Both the position numbers and the translations under genes were made by a program. From Mikania micrantha (Eukaryota > Streptophyta > Magnoliopsida > Asterales > Asteraceae): a stretch of 64,000 nucleotides of DNA. The notes below the pieces were generated by a model. That model was not told the origin of the DNA and ran no database searches. It saw only the letters and a program-made list of their open reading frames with translations. Below are positions 1 through 10,077 of the stretch, piece after piece. Each line of letters begins with the position of its first letter. Position 1 is the first letter of the stretch. The stretch is taken from contig CM018694.1 in the NCBI GenBank assembly GCA_009363875.1, forward strand, positions 26,235,415-26,299,414, in the 5' to 3' direction.

Positions 1-300
1 GGCTAATGTTCTCACCTGACAGCAGTAGACTCTGAACCAGAACTAGTAGCAAGTAGCAAACAACAAGACTTCTAACTAGTTCCTATATCATTGTAATCAT
101 ACATAGAATATAAGGTTTGTGATATTGTACTCTTTGATTGATTGATTGACTTGGGTCATTTTGATCTGGATTAACCATTAAATAACTTGTTTTTAACCAA
201 TTCGAATCCTTATGAAGAAAATTCTTGAATGTTAGATTTATGTATTATCAAAATGATGTCATCTTTCTAACGAATACATGTTTATTGAAATTTAACTAGT

Positions 301-672
301 GGCCTTATGTTGGGCCACTATCCCATATGAGCCAATTGTAACTGGGCTGAAGGGTTAGTCATGAGCCCAACAAGTTCTCATGGGCCACGTGGGAATATGG
401 TCAGGCTCAAATGGTTTACGCATGGGCAAATTGGGCCATGATGATCCCATTATATTTATTAAGCAAATTCGAGAGTCAAGGGCCAATGTGTATGATGTTG
501 GGTCCATGTGGTTGTTATTGGGCCGGTTAGATTGTGGCTAAATAATATGTTCGTGGGCTGGACTCATGGCATGAATAGGATAATGGGCCCATTAAAATGA
601 ATTGGGCCGATGAACAAACACCATGGGTTGAATTGCTTGGGCCAAATCTTATAATATGGGCCGAACCACTAG
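301..672. promoter_or_regulatory. TGGGCC (site II-like) cluster in LTR
   Basis: Eight TGGGCC hexamers and two TGGGCT occur in about 370 bp. The homologous part of S3 (55320-55500) has eight more in 180 bp. TGGGCY is the plant site II element bound by TCP factors. A promoter or enhancer role here is inference. Confidence 0.35.
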
Positions 673-740
673 GCTTAACTGAATCAGCGAAACACCTAGA
701 TGAGGTGTTCCTACAACCAGCGAATCTTTATGGTTCCATG

Positions 741-1208
741 GGCAAGGTTCGGCAAAGTCCTCCTATGGTTCGGCTAATTCAGTTTTGTCAACAAGGTTCG
801 TTGATCGTGATGGCTGGCAATGAGGTTCGGCTGGGTTCGCATGCCATACAAGAAGGTTCGGTGGATGCTAAGGTTCGGAAACATGGTTTCAGCATCACAG
901 GTTTGGCTGATGGAAGACGACCATAGGTTCGCCAGCCATAATAGGTTCGGCCCCCATGCAAAGGTTCGTCCACATGGAAGCTTCGGCTAGGGTTCGGTGA
1001 GCTGGAAGGTTCGCTCGATCATGAAGGGTTCGGCCGATGCATGCAGCTCACTGGTTCGTTCACATAAGGTTCGTGGTTGTTGTAGGGTTCGGCAAATGAC
1101 TGCGTTCGTCCCATGCAAAGGTACGTCGAGCTCTTGAGGGTTCGCTGCAATAAACCAAGGTTGGTCTGATGATGAGAGTTCATCTAGGGTTCGGTGTTCG
1201 CAGGTTCG
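741..1208 (-). repeat. Dense GGTTCG hexamer array inside LTR S1
   Basis: About twenty GGTTCG hexamers lie at irregular spacing of 15-40 bp in under 500 bp. Read in the sense of the LTR (minus strand) the motif is CGAACC, the same orientation as in the plus LTRs of E1, E3 and E4. The array continues after E1 at 12983-13200. Confidence 0.85.
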
Positions 1209-2265
1209 TGTAACATCAGTGCCGGAACCGTCACCGGAACAGTGATCTTAAACAGTAACAGGAACAGTAAACAGGTACGACCTATATACATTTCAGTACA
1301 TTTCATGTTCATATCAGTTGTCATTATCATTTTGAGTTATCAAACACCAAGTTCATAAACATTTAAAAGAAGCAAAGTTCAGAACTAAGGTTCTTGAGTC
1401 AGATAATTATCTGGCAATATAGAACCATCTTGTAATTAGTTGTTAGGATTTTACGATGTATAAACGTATGTGAGGCTTTATAGAACAAAACACACGAATA
1501 TTGTCATGTGAATGCTAAATCGACGGGTTATTAGTATAGGTGACGATCTGTACGAATATATCTTAAAGTTTAACCTTCTGAATGATATTCGATAATTAGA
1601 AAACAAGATTGAAAAGTATAGTTATCGTCGTGTTCGTACGGGTGACGATTCGAACGAATACACGCGACGACCGTACATTTTGATTTAAACTGTAAATTAA
1701 TATTTTAAAATTTAAAATATATAGAAGATATTAGTTAATTTATTAGGAATCACAACTTTGAATAATTTTATAAATTCTATTTTGATAAATCGTGTTGTTT
1801 TACAGCGAAAACTACGCGAAACGACACTTTACGCAAAACCGATCGAGACCGAACGACCGAGTGTTTCCACCCTTTAATGGGGTCATTTATGACCCAACAA
1901 CCTCCATCAAGACCCAAATCCGTATCCCATTTTCTTCCATCTCATTTCTCTCTCAAGAAAAATAGTGCTCCTCCTTCTCTCTACGATTTTGTGACGATTC
2001 CTTGGTGGATTCAAGCAATCTAGGTGCCAAAACGTTCATCTCAACACGTAGATCACGGAAGTACAAGTTTTTCGAGATTTCATCCACTGATTTTGAGGTA
2101 ACTCCTAGATTTATTTTCGGTTTTAGGAGTGTGACCTCGTTTCTAATACCCTATATGGTTCACACCGATCATACACATCATAGACACAATGATAATTATT
2201 GTAGATGATTAGAATGGTAGGATCGAAAGGTTAACAGGTTTGAGTCGAGGATGGAAGAAATGTTG

Positions 2266-2790
2266 CAGGTTCGTGGAGGCATAAGGTCGGCCGAACCTTT
2301 CTAGAGGTGAGCCGAACCTTCATACAGACGACTGAAGTGAGACACGAACCTAAGAGAACCCTCCTGTTCCAACCGAACCCTCCCTTTTTAGAGACGAACC
2401 CTGCTTCACGAACCTGCCATCACTGAACGAGCCTGCAACGAACCCTGTGGCCTTCTGCACCGAACCCTGTTGAGTTAGCCGAACCCTCACCTTGTTGTAC
2501 GAACCTGCAGCCACTTCTGAGCAACGAACCTAGCAACCTGACCGAATCATTCTTAGTGAGGCGAACCTTATTACGACCGAACCCCATTGACCTAACCCTG
2601 GATGTGCAGCGAACCTATAGTTTCGGACGAACCATGCATGCATGGCCGAACCCAGGATCAGTTGGTGGGCGCAGCGAACCCTAAAGGTTCGTCAATCTGC
2701 TATGATCACCGGATGTCAAGGCACGAACCTAGAAACCCTTATGCATAGCTACGAACCTTCACTTGGAGCCGAACCTAACTCTAATATACA
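2266..2790 (+). repeat. CGAACC hexamer array in E1 5' LTR
   Basis: About twenty CGAACC/CCGAACC motifs are scattered over 525 bp. The array is absent from the E1 3' LTR because it lies in the deleted segment. Similar arrays occur in all LTR families of the window. Confidence 0.85.
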
Positions 2791-4151
2791 TAGGTTCGCT
2801 GGTCATGGAGACATAGAACTTGAATTCTAAGAAACATGGTATTATGGGGTGGTGTAATGCATGGGAACTTAAGGATACATACATGCATGGAAGATTACGT
2901 GTGTGTGTGTGTGTGCATGTGCCAATAGGTAAGGTTTATTTCATAAAACTACTACCTAAACTATGATAGCCAAACATAAGTAAAGAACTTAATGTGTAGG
3001 TTGGAAATGGGTTTTAGTAAATACCCTAACAATCTAGCATGAATGATTGGCATTTATTCGGTTAATTCAATACATCAAGGGAAGTCGTTGAAAATCAAAG
3101 ACTTCTAAGTGGGTCGATATGGACTCAATGGGCCAACTAAGGCCCAACATGTATAAATGTTTATTTGGAATAAGAAGTAATGGGATTTTAATAAAAATGG
3201 AAGTTAATAGTAATGTTTTGATTAAAGGCTTATTGTGATTCAATTGTTTAGGAATTTATTGTAAAATAGACAATATAATTGTCTAGATTTGAACTAGATA
3301 CAAAGAAGACGCTGCCCAAATTTTGTAAAAATTTAATAATAAGTGTTGTAATTAAACATGGGATTTGGGATTATAAATGGGTAATGGAACTAGATCATTT
3401 AGAGAAATCTTATTTGTTCACTTAGTAAATTAGGACACCTAGTTACACACACCGAGACCAAGCCTTAGATACGACTACTAATACGCGTACTTATGGTATT
3501 CAAACTCTTATAAAACAACTCAGGAACCGAAAAAACCTAAGCTACAACAGGAGTGCGCATTCTGTGTTAGATCATTTACATAGCAGCACTGGTGAGTTCA
3601 TTGCCCATTTTCTAAACATTTTTGTTTTAAAACGCGGGGCTGAGAAGCATGCATAAACTGTTTTATTTAAATTGTTTACTCAAATGCTTTACTTTATTAT
3701 ATGTTTTACATATATATATGATTGTTTATACTCCTAGACTCCTGTCTAGGTAATTATCATGCAAAATTAACTAACAAGTTAATTAAATTACTCTTACGAG
3801 TAATACTTAAATTCTAAACTCTAAGCAACCCTTAGTCCATCAAGCTCAATTTCAAGAACCTAAATTCAAGGTGAACTCAAAGAAACTAAAGATCATATTC
3901 AAAGAAACCTAACTCAGTGTGTGATCTGAGAACAAAGAATGAAAAATCAAGAATCAATTATCATTGTGAAATCATGGAAATTCTAAAGATCAAGATCAGG
4001 AGGCTCAAGAAATCATAAATCATAAATGTGTGTGAATCATTGAAATAATGAAATCATTACAATCTAATGAAATCATTAATACTCAAGTTAAGGTGGATGT
4101 CAGTTGTATAGGGAATCAAGACCACGTGTAACACACATAAAGTCTCTTCAG

Positions 4152-4304
4152 GTATAGTAGACTTTTGTAGTCAAGCTATATGGGCAATAACGTGAACTAT
4201 CAAATGAAATCAATATCAAAAATCAAGAGAATCAAGGAGATCAAGAATCAAAGGATATCCGTAAAGTCCCTTCTGGTACAGAAGACCATTGGGTCAGGCT
4301 GTAC
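4152..4304 (+). other. Two related small hairpins with co-varying stems
   Basis: The first (4152-4181) has outer arms GTATA/TATAT and inner arms GACT/AGTC. The second (4276-4304) has outer arms GTACA/TGTAC and inner arms GACC/GGTC. The surrounding bases are similar, and the arms differ while staying paired. Both are repeated in the 3' LTR at about 11950-12102. Confidence 0.5.
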
Positions 4305-4645
4305 GGGCATCATTAAAATCCCGGCAAGATTAGGTAGACTCCTTGTGAGTTATGCCCGATATGGGTCACGTGTGAGATGTTACAACTTGGACAACCACCA
4401 ACAACTAAGTCTAATTGATTGAGTAAAATAATGCCCAATCATCATGTCTTAGTTGTATTTAAATGTTTTATTTAATTATTTAATTAAATATTTAACATTT
4501 TATTACTATCACTGACTTTTGGAAAATCATGTATCTATGATGAACTCTAGCGAATCAAAGGTAAATCAAGTTTTGGAAAGCATAATCTAAATCAGAGGTG
4601 TGTTAGGTAAAGATGCTTAATTATCATTAACAACAATGTCATATG

Positions 4646-4719
4646 CATATTAGTATGTGGTGGGATGTTGGCTAGGGCTTGTCCCTTACATATGCCCTAT
4701 ATATAAGCATACCGATGTG
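4646..4719 (+). promoter_or_regulatory. Structured module, copy in E1 5' LTR (TATA-like core within a helix)
   Basis: The outer arms are CATATTAGTATG (4646-4657) and CATACCGATGTG (4708-4719), which form 11 of 12 pairs counting two G-T. Inside are the TGGTGGGATG block, an inner hairpin AGGG-cttgt-CCCT (4674-4686), and ACATATGCCCTATATATAAG. The last is a good plant TATA-box match. About 480 bp remain to the LTR end, a plausible place for the U3/R boundary. Confidence 0.6.
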
Positions 4720-5198
4720 GATAGTACAGGTGGAGCTATTGAGGTTAGGGTCTTTACCGAAGGAGGTTTTCAAATCATTTTCAATTACTAAATTATATGA
4801 ACTCACCAACCATGTGTTGACTTGATTTTTGCATGACTTCTCAGGTGACGAACAGGTTAACTAAGAAGCTTATGCTTTTGGACTAGGTTATAGATAGAGG
4901 ACCTAGCTTTTTGAACCTGCATACTTTTCGACATCATACACAGTTATTTTGAATATCTTGTGCAGATACAAGATTGAAGATTTAGGATGTGATAGTAGAT
5001 TTACATTGTGAAATTATAAACTTAACTGACGTAATTTAACTTTGTAATTCTATTTTATTTTAGAAAGTTTCTCATTTATATATCATGTGTAATATAACAA
5101 TCTGATCATTTCGATTATCACTCACGATATCGCGCCCCGGGAACCTTCCACCCGACGGGGACTCCGATCCTACCCCGCCGGCTCGGGGTGTGACAGAT

Positions 5199-5212
5199 TG
5201 GTATCAGAGCCA
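5199..5212 (+). other. E1 primer binding site (initiator tRNA-Met)
   Basis: TGGTATCAGAGCCA lies three bases after the LTR end. It complements the 3' end of plant initiator tRNA-Met, the usual minus-strand primer for these elements. The same site follows the LTRs of E2, E3 and E4. Confidence 0.92.
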
Positions 5213-5361
5213 TGGTTATAGAGAAACATAGGTCACTTAATTAAATGGTTTGGCCTAGACTATAACCTAGGGACCCTGCATGTAGAGAACTTAAGGCTTA
5301 AGACTTTATTGCATTATGTCTTCTGCATTCGATCATTGCACTAACCAATATTATTTTGGTT

Positions 5362-6690
5362 ATGATCAGAATGCCGCCGCGAAGACAGACTCCCTCGTTA
5401 CCACCCCACGGTTTGGCTCCACATTCCTCGACACCATCACCAGCTGACTCACCACCTCCACCTCCTCCACCGCCTCCACCTCCTCCACCGCCTCCACCTC
5501 CTCCTCCACTGCTAAACCAGGCATCTGGCTCAGGCACAACTCCCATACTGGATCCTACCACCATCGCTTTGGTGACTTTACTGAGCAGTCACATGACTAA
5601 TCAGATGAAGGAAGCAATACCGGAGATGTTCAATCGCCTCCGTAATGAGATCAAAAACACTGGAAATTCATCTGGAGAAGCCAGTGGCAATACAGGTGGT
5701 ACTTCTCACTATTCCTACTAGTCTTTTGTAGGATGCAAACCGCCTAGTTTTAGCGGGTCTGAAGGAGCCGTTGGATTAATCCAATGGATTGAGAAGATCG
5801 AGACAACTCTGGACCTCTGCAGCTGTCCAGAGCACCAAAAGGTTTGCTACTCATCTGGAACATTCAACAAACGGGCTCTGACCTGGTGGAACGGTCAGAT
5901 CAATGCCCGAGGAAGAGAAGAAGCGATGGGCATGCCATGGGAGGATTTCAGGACTCTGTTAAGGATCGAATTCTGCCCCAAGAACGAACTGCAAAAGCTG
6001 GAGGTTGAACTGTCCAACCGTGTGATGAAAGGGGCAGATCACATGGGGTATACTACTCGTTACCACGAGTTAGTTGCTTTGGTGCCAGACATGGTACCAA
6101 CTTTAGAGAAGAGGATAGACATATATGTGGGTGGACTTTCCACCTGCATTCAGGGCATGGTTGTTTCAGCCAACCCTGTCACTATGGAGTCTGCAGTGAG
6201 ATTGTCTGGCAAACTCACCGACTTGACGGTACCCTGTGGAGTGTTGAAGAAAGAGGCTGACTCTGGCAAGAACAAAGCCGAATCATCAAAGAAACCCCAT
6301 CATCACGAGAAGAAGAAACATAAACTTATCAAGAACTACACTGTGGCTACTCCTCTGAACCAAGTAGCAGTGGCACAGCAAAATGTGCCCATGAAACAGT
6401 ACATTGGCCCACATCTTTTGTGTACCAAGTGCCAATACCACCATGCTGCAACCAACCAGTGCCGTCAATGCACGGGTTGTGGAAGAAAAGGGCACTGGGT
6501 CCAACAGTGTAGATTTACACCAAATCCAGCAGTCAACAATGCTGCTTTGGCTACTCCTCCACCAGCTAATCAGAACAACGGTGGATGCTTCAACTGTGGC
6601 GAACAAGGTCACTTTTCAAAGAACTGCCCGAAGAAGGCTCCACAGGCAGTTCAAGCACCTCATGGACGAGCTTTTGCCATTGGAGCACCA
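5362..6690 (+). pseudogene. gag: E1 gag (capsid/nucleocapsid), one nonsense codon
   Basis: Gag forms the virus-like particle that packages element RNA in the cytoplasm. The frame opens at ATG 5362, with a second ATG at 5371. It then runs through a basic N-terminus, a tract of about twenty prolines coded by CCT/CCA triplets (about 5450-5510), and a retrotransposon Gag domain with its typical WW and EFCP motifs (about 5725-6240). A Lys/His-rich linker and zinc-binding Cys/His clusters follow. Two clusters are clear CX2CX4HX4C knuckles, near 6469-6511 and at 6586-6627; a Cys/His stretch just before them may be another. A TAG at 5719-5721 stops translation after about 120 residues. E4 has AAG there. 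The frame is otherwise open into protease. Confidence 0.9.
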
Positions 6691-7955
6691 GCTGCACGCC
6701 AGGACCCACATGTGGTCACTGGTACGTTTCTCTTACATGACTTTTATGCATCTGTTCTATTTGACACTGGTGCGGACCAGAGTTTTATCTCTGCCGATTT
6801 TGCATGCCAACTAGATTCTATAGAGGAACAGTTAGACTCCCCCTATATCATAGAAGTAGCTAACGGAAAACAGATTACAGTTAGTACAATTTTTAGGAAT
6901 TGCCCATTGACACTTAATAGTCATACATTCAGCATCGATTTAATACCGATGGAGTTGGGTAGTTTCGACATCATTATTGGAATGGATTGGCTTTCTTCAA
7001 ATCGGGTGGAAGTCATCTGTTCTGAAAAGCTGCTTCAAATTCCATTGCCGAGTGATCGTGTATTGGAAGTAAAAGGGGATCAAGCAAAACGAAGTATCAA
7101 AATCATCTCCTGCATAAAGGCGCGTAAGTGTCTACAGAAGCGGTGCATGGCATTCTTGGCTCATGTGGTGAAAAAGGAGAATAATAAGAAAAAGATTCAA
7201 GACGTACCACTAGTGAAAGAGTATCCTGAAGTATTTCCTGAAGACCTACCAGGTTTGCCACCTGTGCGACCGGTAGAGTTTCGTATTGACTTAATTTCTG
7301 GAGCAACTCCTGTTGCTAAGTCTCCTTACAGGTTAGCACCTTCAGAGATGCAGGAATTGTCTAATCAATTGCAGGAGCTGCTTGATAAGGGTTTCATCAG
7401 ACCGAGCTACTCACCTTGGGGAGCTCCGATCTTGTTCGTGAAAAAGAAAGACGGATCGTTCATAATGTGCATAGATTACCGTGAGCTGAAAAAACTGACC
7501 ATCAAGAATCGGTATCCATTACCGAGGATTGATTATCTGTTTGACCAACTGAAAGGAGCTCAATACATCTCATAGATTGACTTGCGGTCTGAATATCATC
7601 AGCTGTCCAAGATGAAGACTTACCCAAGACGGCATTCCGAACCAGATATGGGCATTACGAGTTTATGGTGATGCCTTTCAGATTGACAAATGCACCAGCG
7701 GTTTTCATGGACCTCATGAACCGAGTATGCAAGTCGTATTTGGATCAGTTTGTCATTGTCTTTATTGATGACATACTGATTTATTCCAAGAACAAAACAG
7801 AACACGAGCAACACCTCAGAAAGATCATGGAGCTGTTGAAGGAAAAGAAACTCTATGCCAAATTCTCCAAATGCGAATTCTAGCTAAGAGAAGTTCAATT
7901 CCTGGTTCATGTAGTCAACAGCAAGGGAATTCATGTAGATCCTGCCAAGATAGAG
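6691..7955 (+). pseudogene. pol: E1 protease and reverse transcriptase, broken
   Basis: This continues the gag frame. The aspartic protease shows DTGA (Asp at 6763-6765) followed by a typical gypsy protease fold of about 100 residues. The RT fingers and palm begin near 7260. TAG at 7573-7575 ends the first frame. A few bases are missing near 7605-7610 compared with E4, so the frame changes, and RT resumes at about 7665. The catalytic FIDD box is at 7761-7772. TAG at 7881-7883 replaces a Trp codon. RT copies the element RNA into DNA; with two stops and a frameshift this copy cannot give a full enzyme. Single-frame gag-pol organisation is usual for this clade. Confidence 0.9.
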
Positions 7956-10043
7956 GTGATAAAGAATTGGGACAATCCGAAGACACCGACGGAGATACGG
8001 TCTTTTCTGGGATTGGCAGGTTATTATAGAAGGTTTATCTCAAACTTTTCTAAGATAGCCTTGCCTCTCACTAAACTAACTCAGAAAAGTGAACCGTTTG
8101 TCTGGGAGCAGAAACAAGAAGATGCTTTTCAGACCTTGAAACAGAAATTATGTAATGCTCCAATCCTATCTCTCCTAGAAGGATGCGATGACTTTGTTGT
8201 ATATTGTGTTGTCTCTCATCAGGGATTAGGTGGTGTACTAATGCAACGTGATAAAGTTATTGCTTATGCCTCAAGACAGTTAAAAGTTCACGAGAAGAAC
8301 TACACCACTCATGATCTAGAACTGGGAGCAGTAATCTTCGCACTAAAGATTTGGAGACATTACTTATATGGCACCAAGTGTACCATATTCACTGATCACA
8401 AAAGTCTGCAGCACATCTTTGATCAGAAGGAGCTCAACATGCGACAACGCCGTTGGGTTGAACTTCTGAATGATTATGATTGTGTGATCAAATACCATCC
8501 GGGAAAGGCAAATGTTGTAGCTGATGCCTTGAGCAGGAAGGAACGGGTCAAACCCTTACGTGTTAGAGCAATGGGGATAATCGTGCAGACCAGTTTAAGT
8601 GATAAGATTATTCAAGCACAACAAGAAGCACTTGACCGAGGTAACCTAAAGAAAGAACTTGATTGCGGAGAAGAGAAACAGTTCGACACGAAGCCTGATG
8701 GAATGATCTACTACCGGGAACGTATATGGATTCCGGCGGTAGATGAATTGAGAAAACTTATCTTAGCACACAAGACCAAATACTCTGTTCATCCGAGCAC
8801 TGATAAAATGTACCAAGACTTGCGTGGATTCTATTGGTGGCCTGGAATGAAGGAAGACATAGCCGAATACGTCGATCATTGTCAAACTTGTGCGAAGGTA
8901 AAGGTGGAACACCAGAGACCGTCTGGTTTACTGGAACAGCCTGAGATTCCGCTATGGAAGTGGGAACAAATAACTATGGATTTCATTACCAAGCTACCCC
9001 GCACTTCCAGTGGTCACGATACGATCTGGGTTATCATTGAATGTTTGACTAAATCTGCTCATTTCTTGCCGATGCGTGAAACCTTCACGATGGATAAACT
9101 GGCGAGATTGTACATCAATGAGATAGTGGTACGCCACGGTGTGCCATTGTCTAATATTTCTGATCGAGACAGCAGATTTACATCTAGGTTCTTGCAATCA
9201 CTGCAGAAATCTCTAGGGACGCAGTTAAATCTGAGTACAGATTATCATCCACAAACGGATGGTCAAAGCGAACGTACAATCCAGACCCTGGAAGACATGC
9301 TGAGAACCTGTGTGTTGGATTTCGGTGGGAACTGGGATTCTCATTTGCCACTTATTGAATTCTCCTACAACAACAGTTACAACAGTAGCATCGGATGTGC
9401 ACCGTTCGAGGCTCTTTATGGTCGGAAATGTCGATCTCCGATCTGTTGGACAGAAGTAGGAGATAACCGTATAACTGGGCCAGAGCTTATTCTAGAAACC
9501 ACTGACAAGAACGCTCAGATTCAAAGAAGACTACAAGCTACCAGGAGCACACAAAAGAGCTACGCCGACAAACGGCGCAAGCCGTTGGAATTCCATGTGG
9601 GAGACCGGGTCATGTTAAAGGTATCCCCATGGAAAGGCGTAGTACGTTTTGGAAAGAAAGGCAAGTTAGCACCACGATATCTGGGACCGTTCGAAATAAT
9701 CGAACGTACTGGTCCTGTTGCGTATCGACTGAGATTACCAGATGAACTCAGTGGTGTGCATGACGTGTTTCACGTCTCAAACTTAAAGAAATGCCTTGCT
9801 GATGAGTCTCTCGTCATTCCAATTGAAGAAATTCAAGTGGATGAACAGTTACACTTCATTGAAGAACCTTTAGAGATTATGGATCGCAAGGTTAAACAAA
9901 TGAGGCGAAGCCATATTCCAATTGTAAAGGTTCGATGGAATTCAAGGCGCGGACCCGAGTTTACTTGGGAACGTGAAGATCACATGAAGTTAAAGTATCC
10001 CCAACTGTTTGAAAAGGAAGCAGTACCCGATAACAACTCTTAA
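7956..10043 (+). pseudogene. pol: E1 RNase H, integrase and chromodomain (open frame, parent polyprotein broken)
   Basis: A 695-codon open stretch holds the end of RT, RNase H (about 8180-8550), the integrase zinc-binding region (about 8740-8920), the integrase core and a C-terminal chromodomain (about 9880-10010). The integrase DD35E triad is visible: Asp 8979-8981, Asp 9162-9164 and Glu 9270-9272, with 35 residues between the last two. In RNase H the first catalytic Asp is replaced by Val (8208-8210), whereas the antisense copy of M keeps Asp. The integrase zinc region lacks about two residues found in M. Integrase inserts the cDNA, and the chromodomain usually steers it toward marked chromatin. 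The frame ends in TAA, 34 bases before the 3' LTR. Confidence 0.92.
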
Positions 10044-10067
10044 ATTTCGGGACGAAATTTCTCTAAC

Positions 10068-10076
10068 AAGGGGAGA
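10068..10076 (+). other. E1 polypurine tract
   Basis: AAGGGGAGA lies one base before the 3' LTR. Such tracts resist RNase H and prime plus-strand DNA synthesis. Confidence 0.85.
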
Positions 10077-10077
10077 C

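Larger units (their letters stand above)
1..1208 (-). mobile_element. S1: minus-oriented gypsy LTR, left part, cut by window start
   Basis: This stretch aligns closely with the solo LTR S3. Position 1 corresponds to about 54849, and 55320-55940 matches about 300-1208. The sequence resumes at 12983, because E1 sits inside it. In S3 the site is uninterrupted at about 55941, so E1 is the younger insertion. Minus orientation is inferred from the right end, GATGTTACA at 14178, which is the reverse complement of a TGTAACATC start. About 1.2 kb of LTR should lie before the window. No protein is coded; small open frames here run through GGTTCG repeats. Confidence 0.8.
1209..5195 (+). repeat. E1 5' LTR (3987 bp)
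   Basis: It begins TGTAACATCAG and ends GTGTGACA, three bases before the primer site. It holds a CGAACC array (about 2266-2790), a short (GT)n run near 2902, two small co-varying hairpins (4152-4304) and one copy of the TATA-containing structured module (4646-4719). The GC-rich end contains CGATATCG. An 80-codon frame at 4180-4422 recurs in the 3' LTR only because the LTRs are copies. It is unlike any family I know and I do not call it a gene. Confidence 0.92.

Noticed and set aside
741..1208. tRNA genes suggested by many GGTTCG (B-box-like) motifs
   Set aside because: No A box, cloverleaf or CCA-end context accompanies any of them.
4180..4422. 80-codon frame repeated almost unchanged at 11976-12218
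   Set aside because: It is kept only because the two E1 LTRs are copies. It has no recognisable domain and I could not find it at the equivalent place in the E4 LTR.
5298..5564. Gly-rich minus-strand open frame
   Set aside because: It is the antisense shadow of the proline tract in E1 gag.
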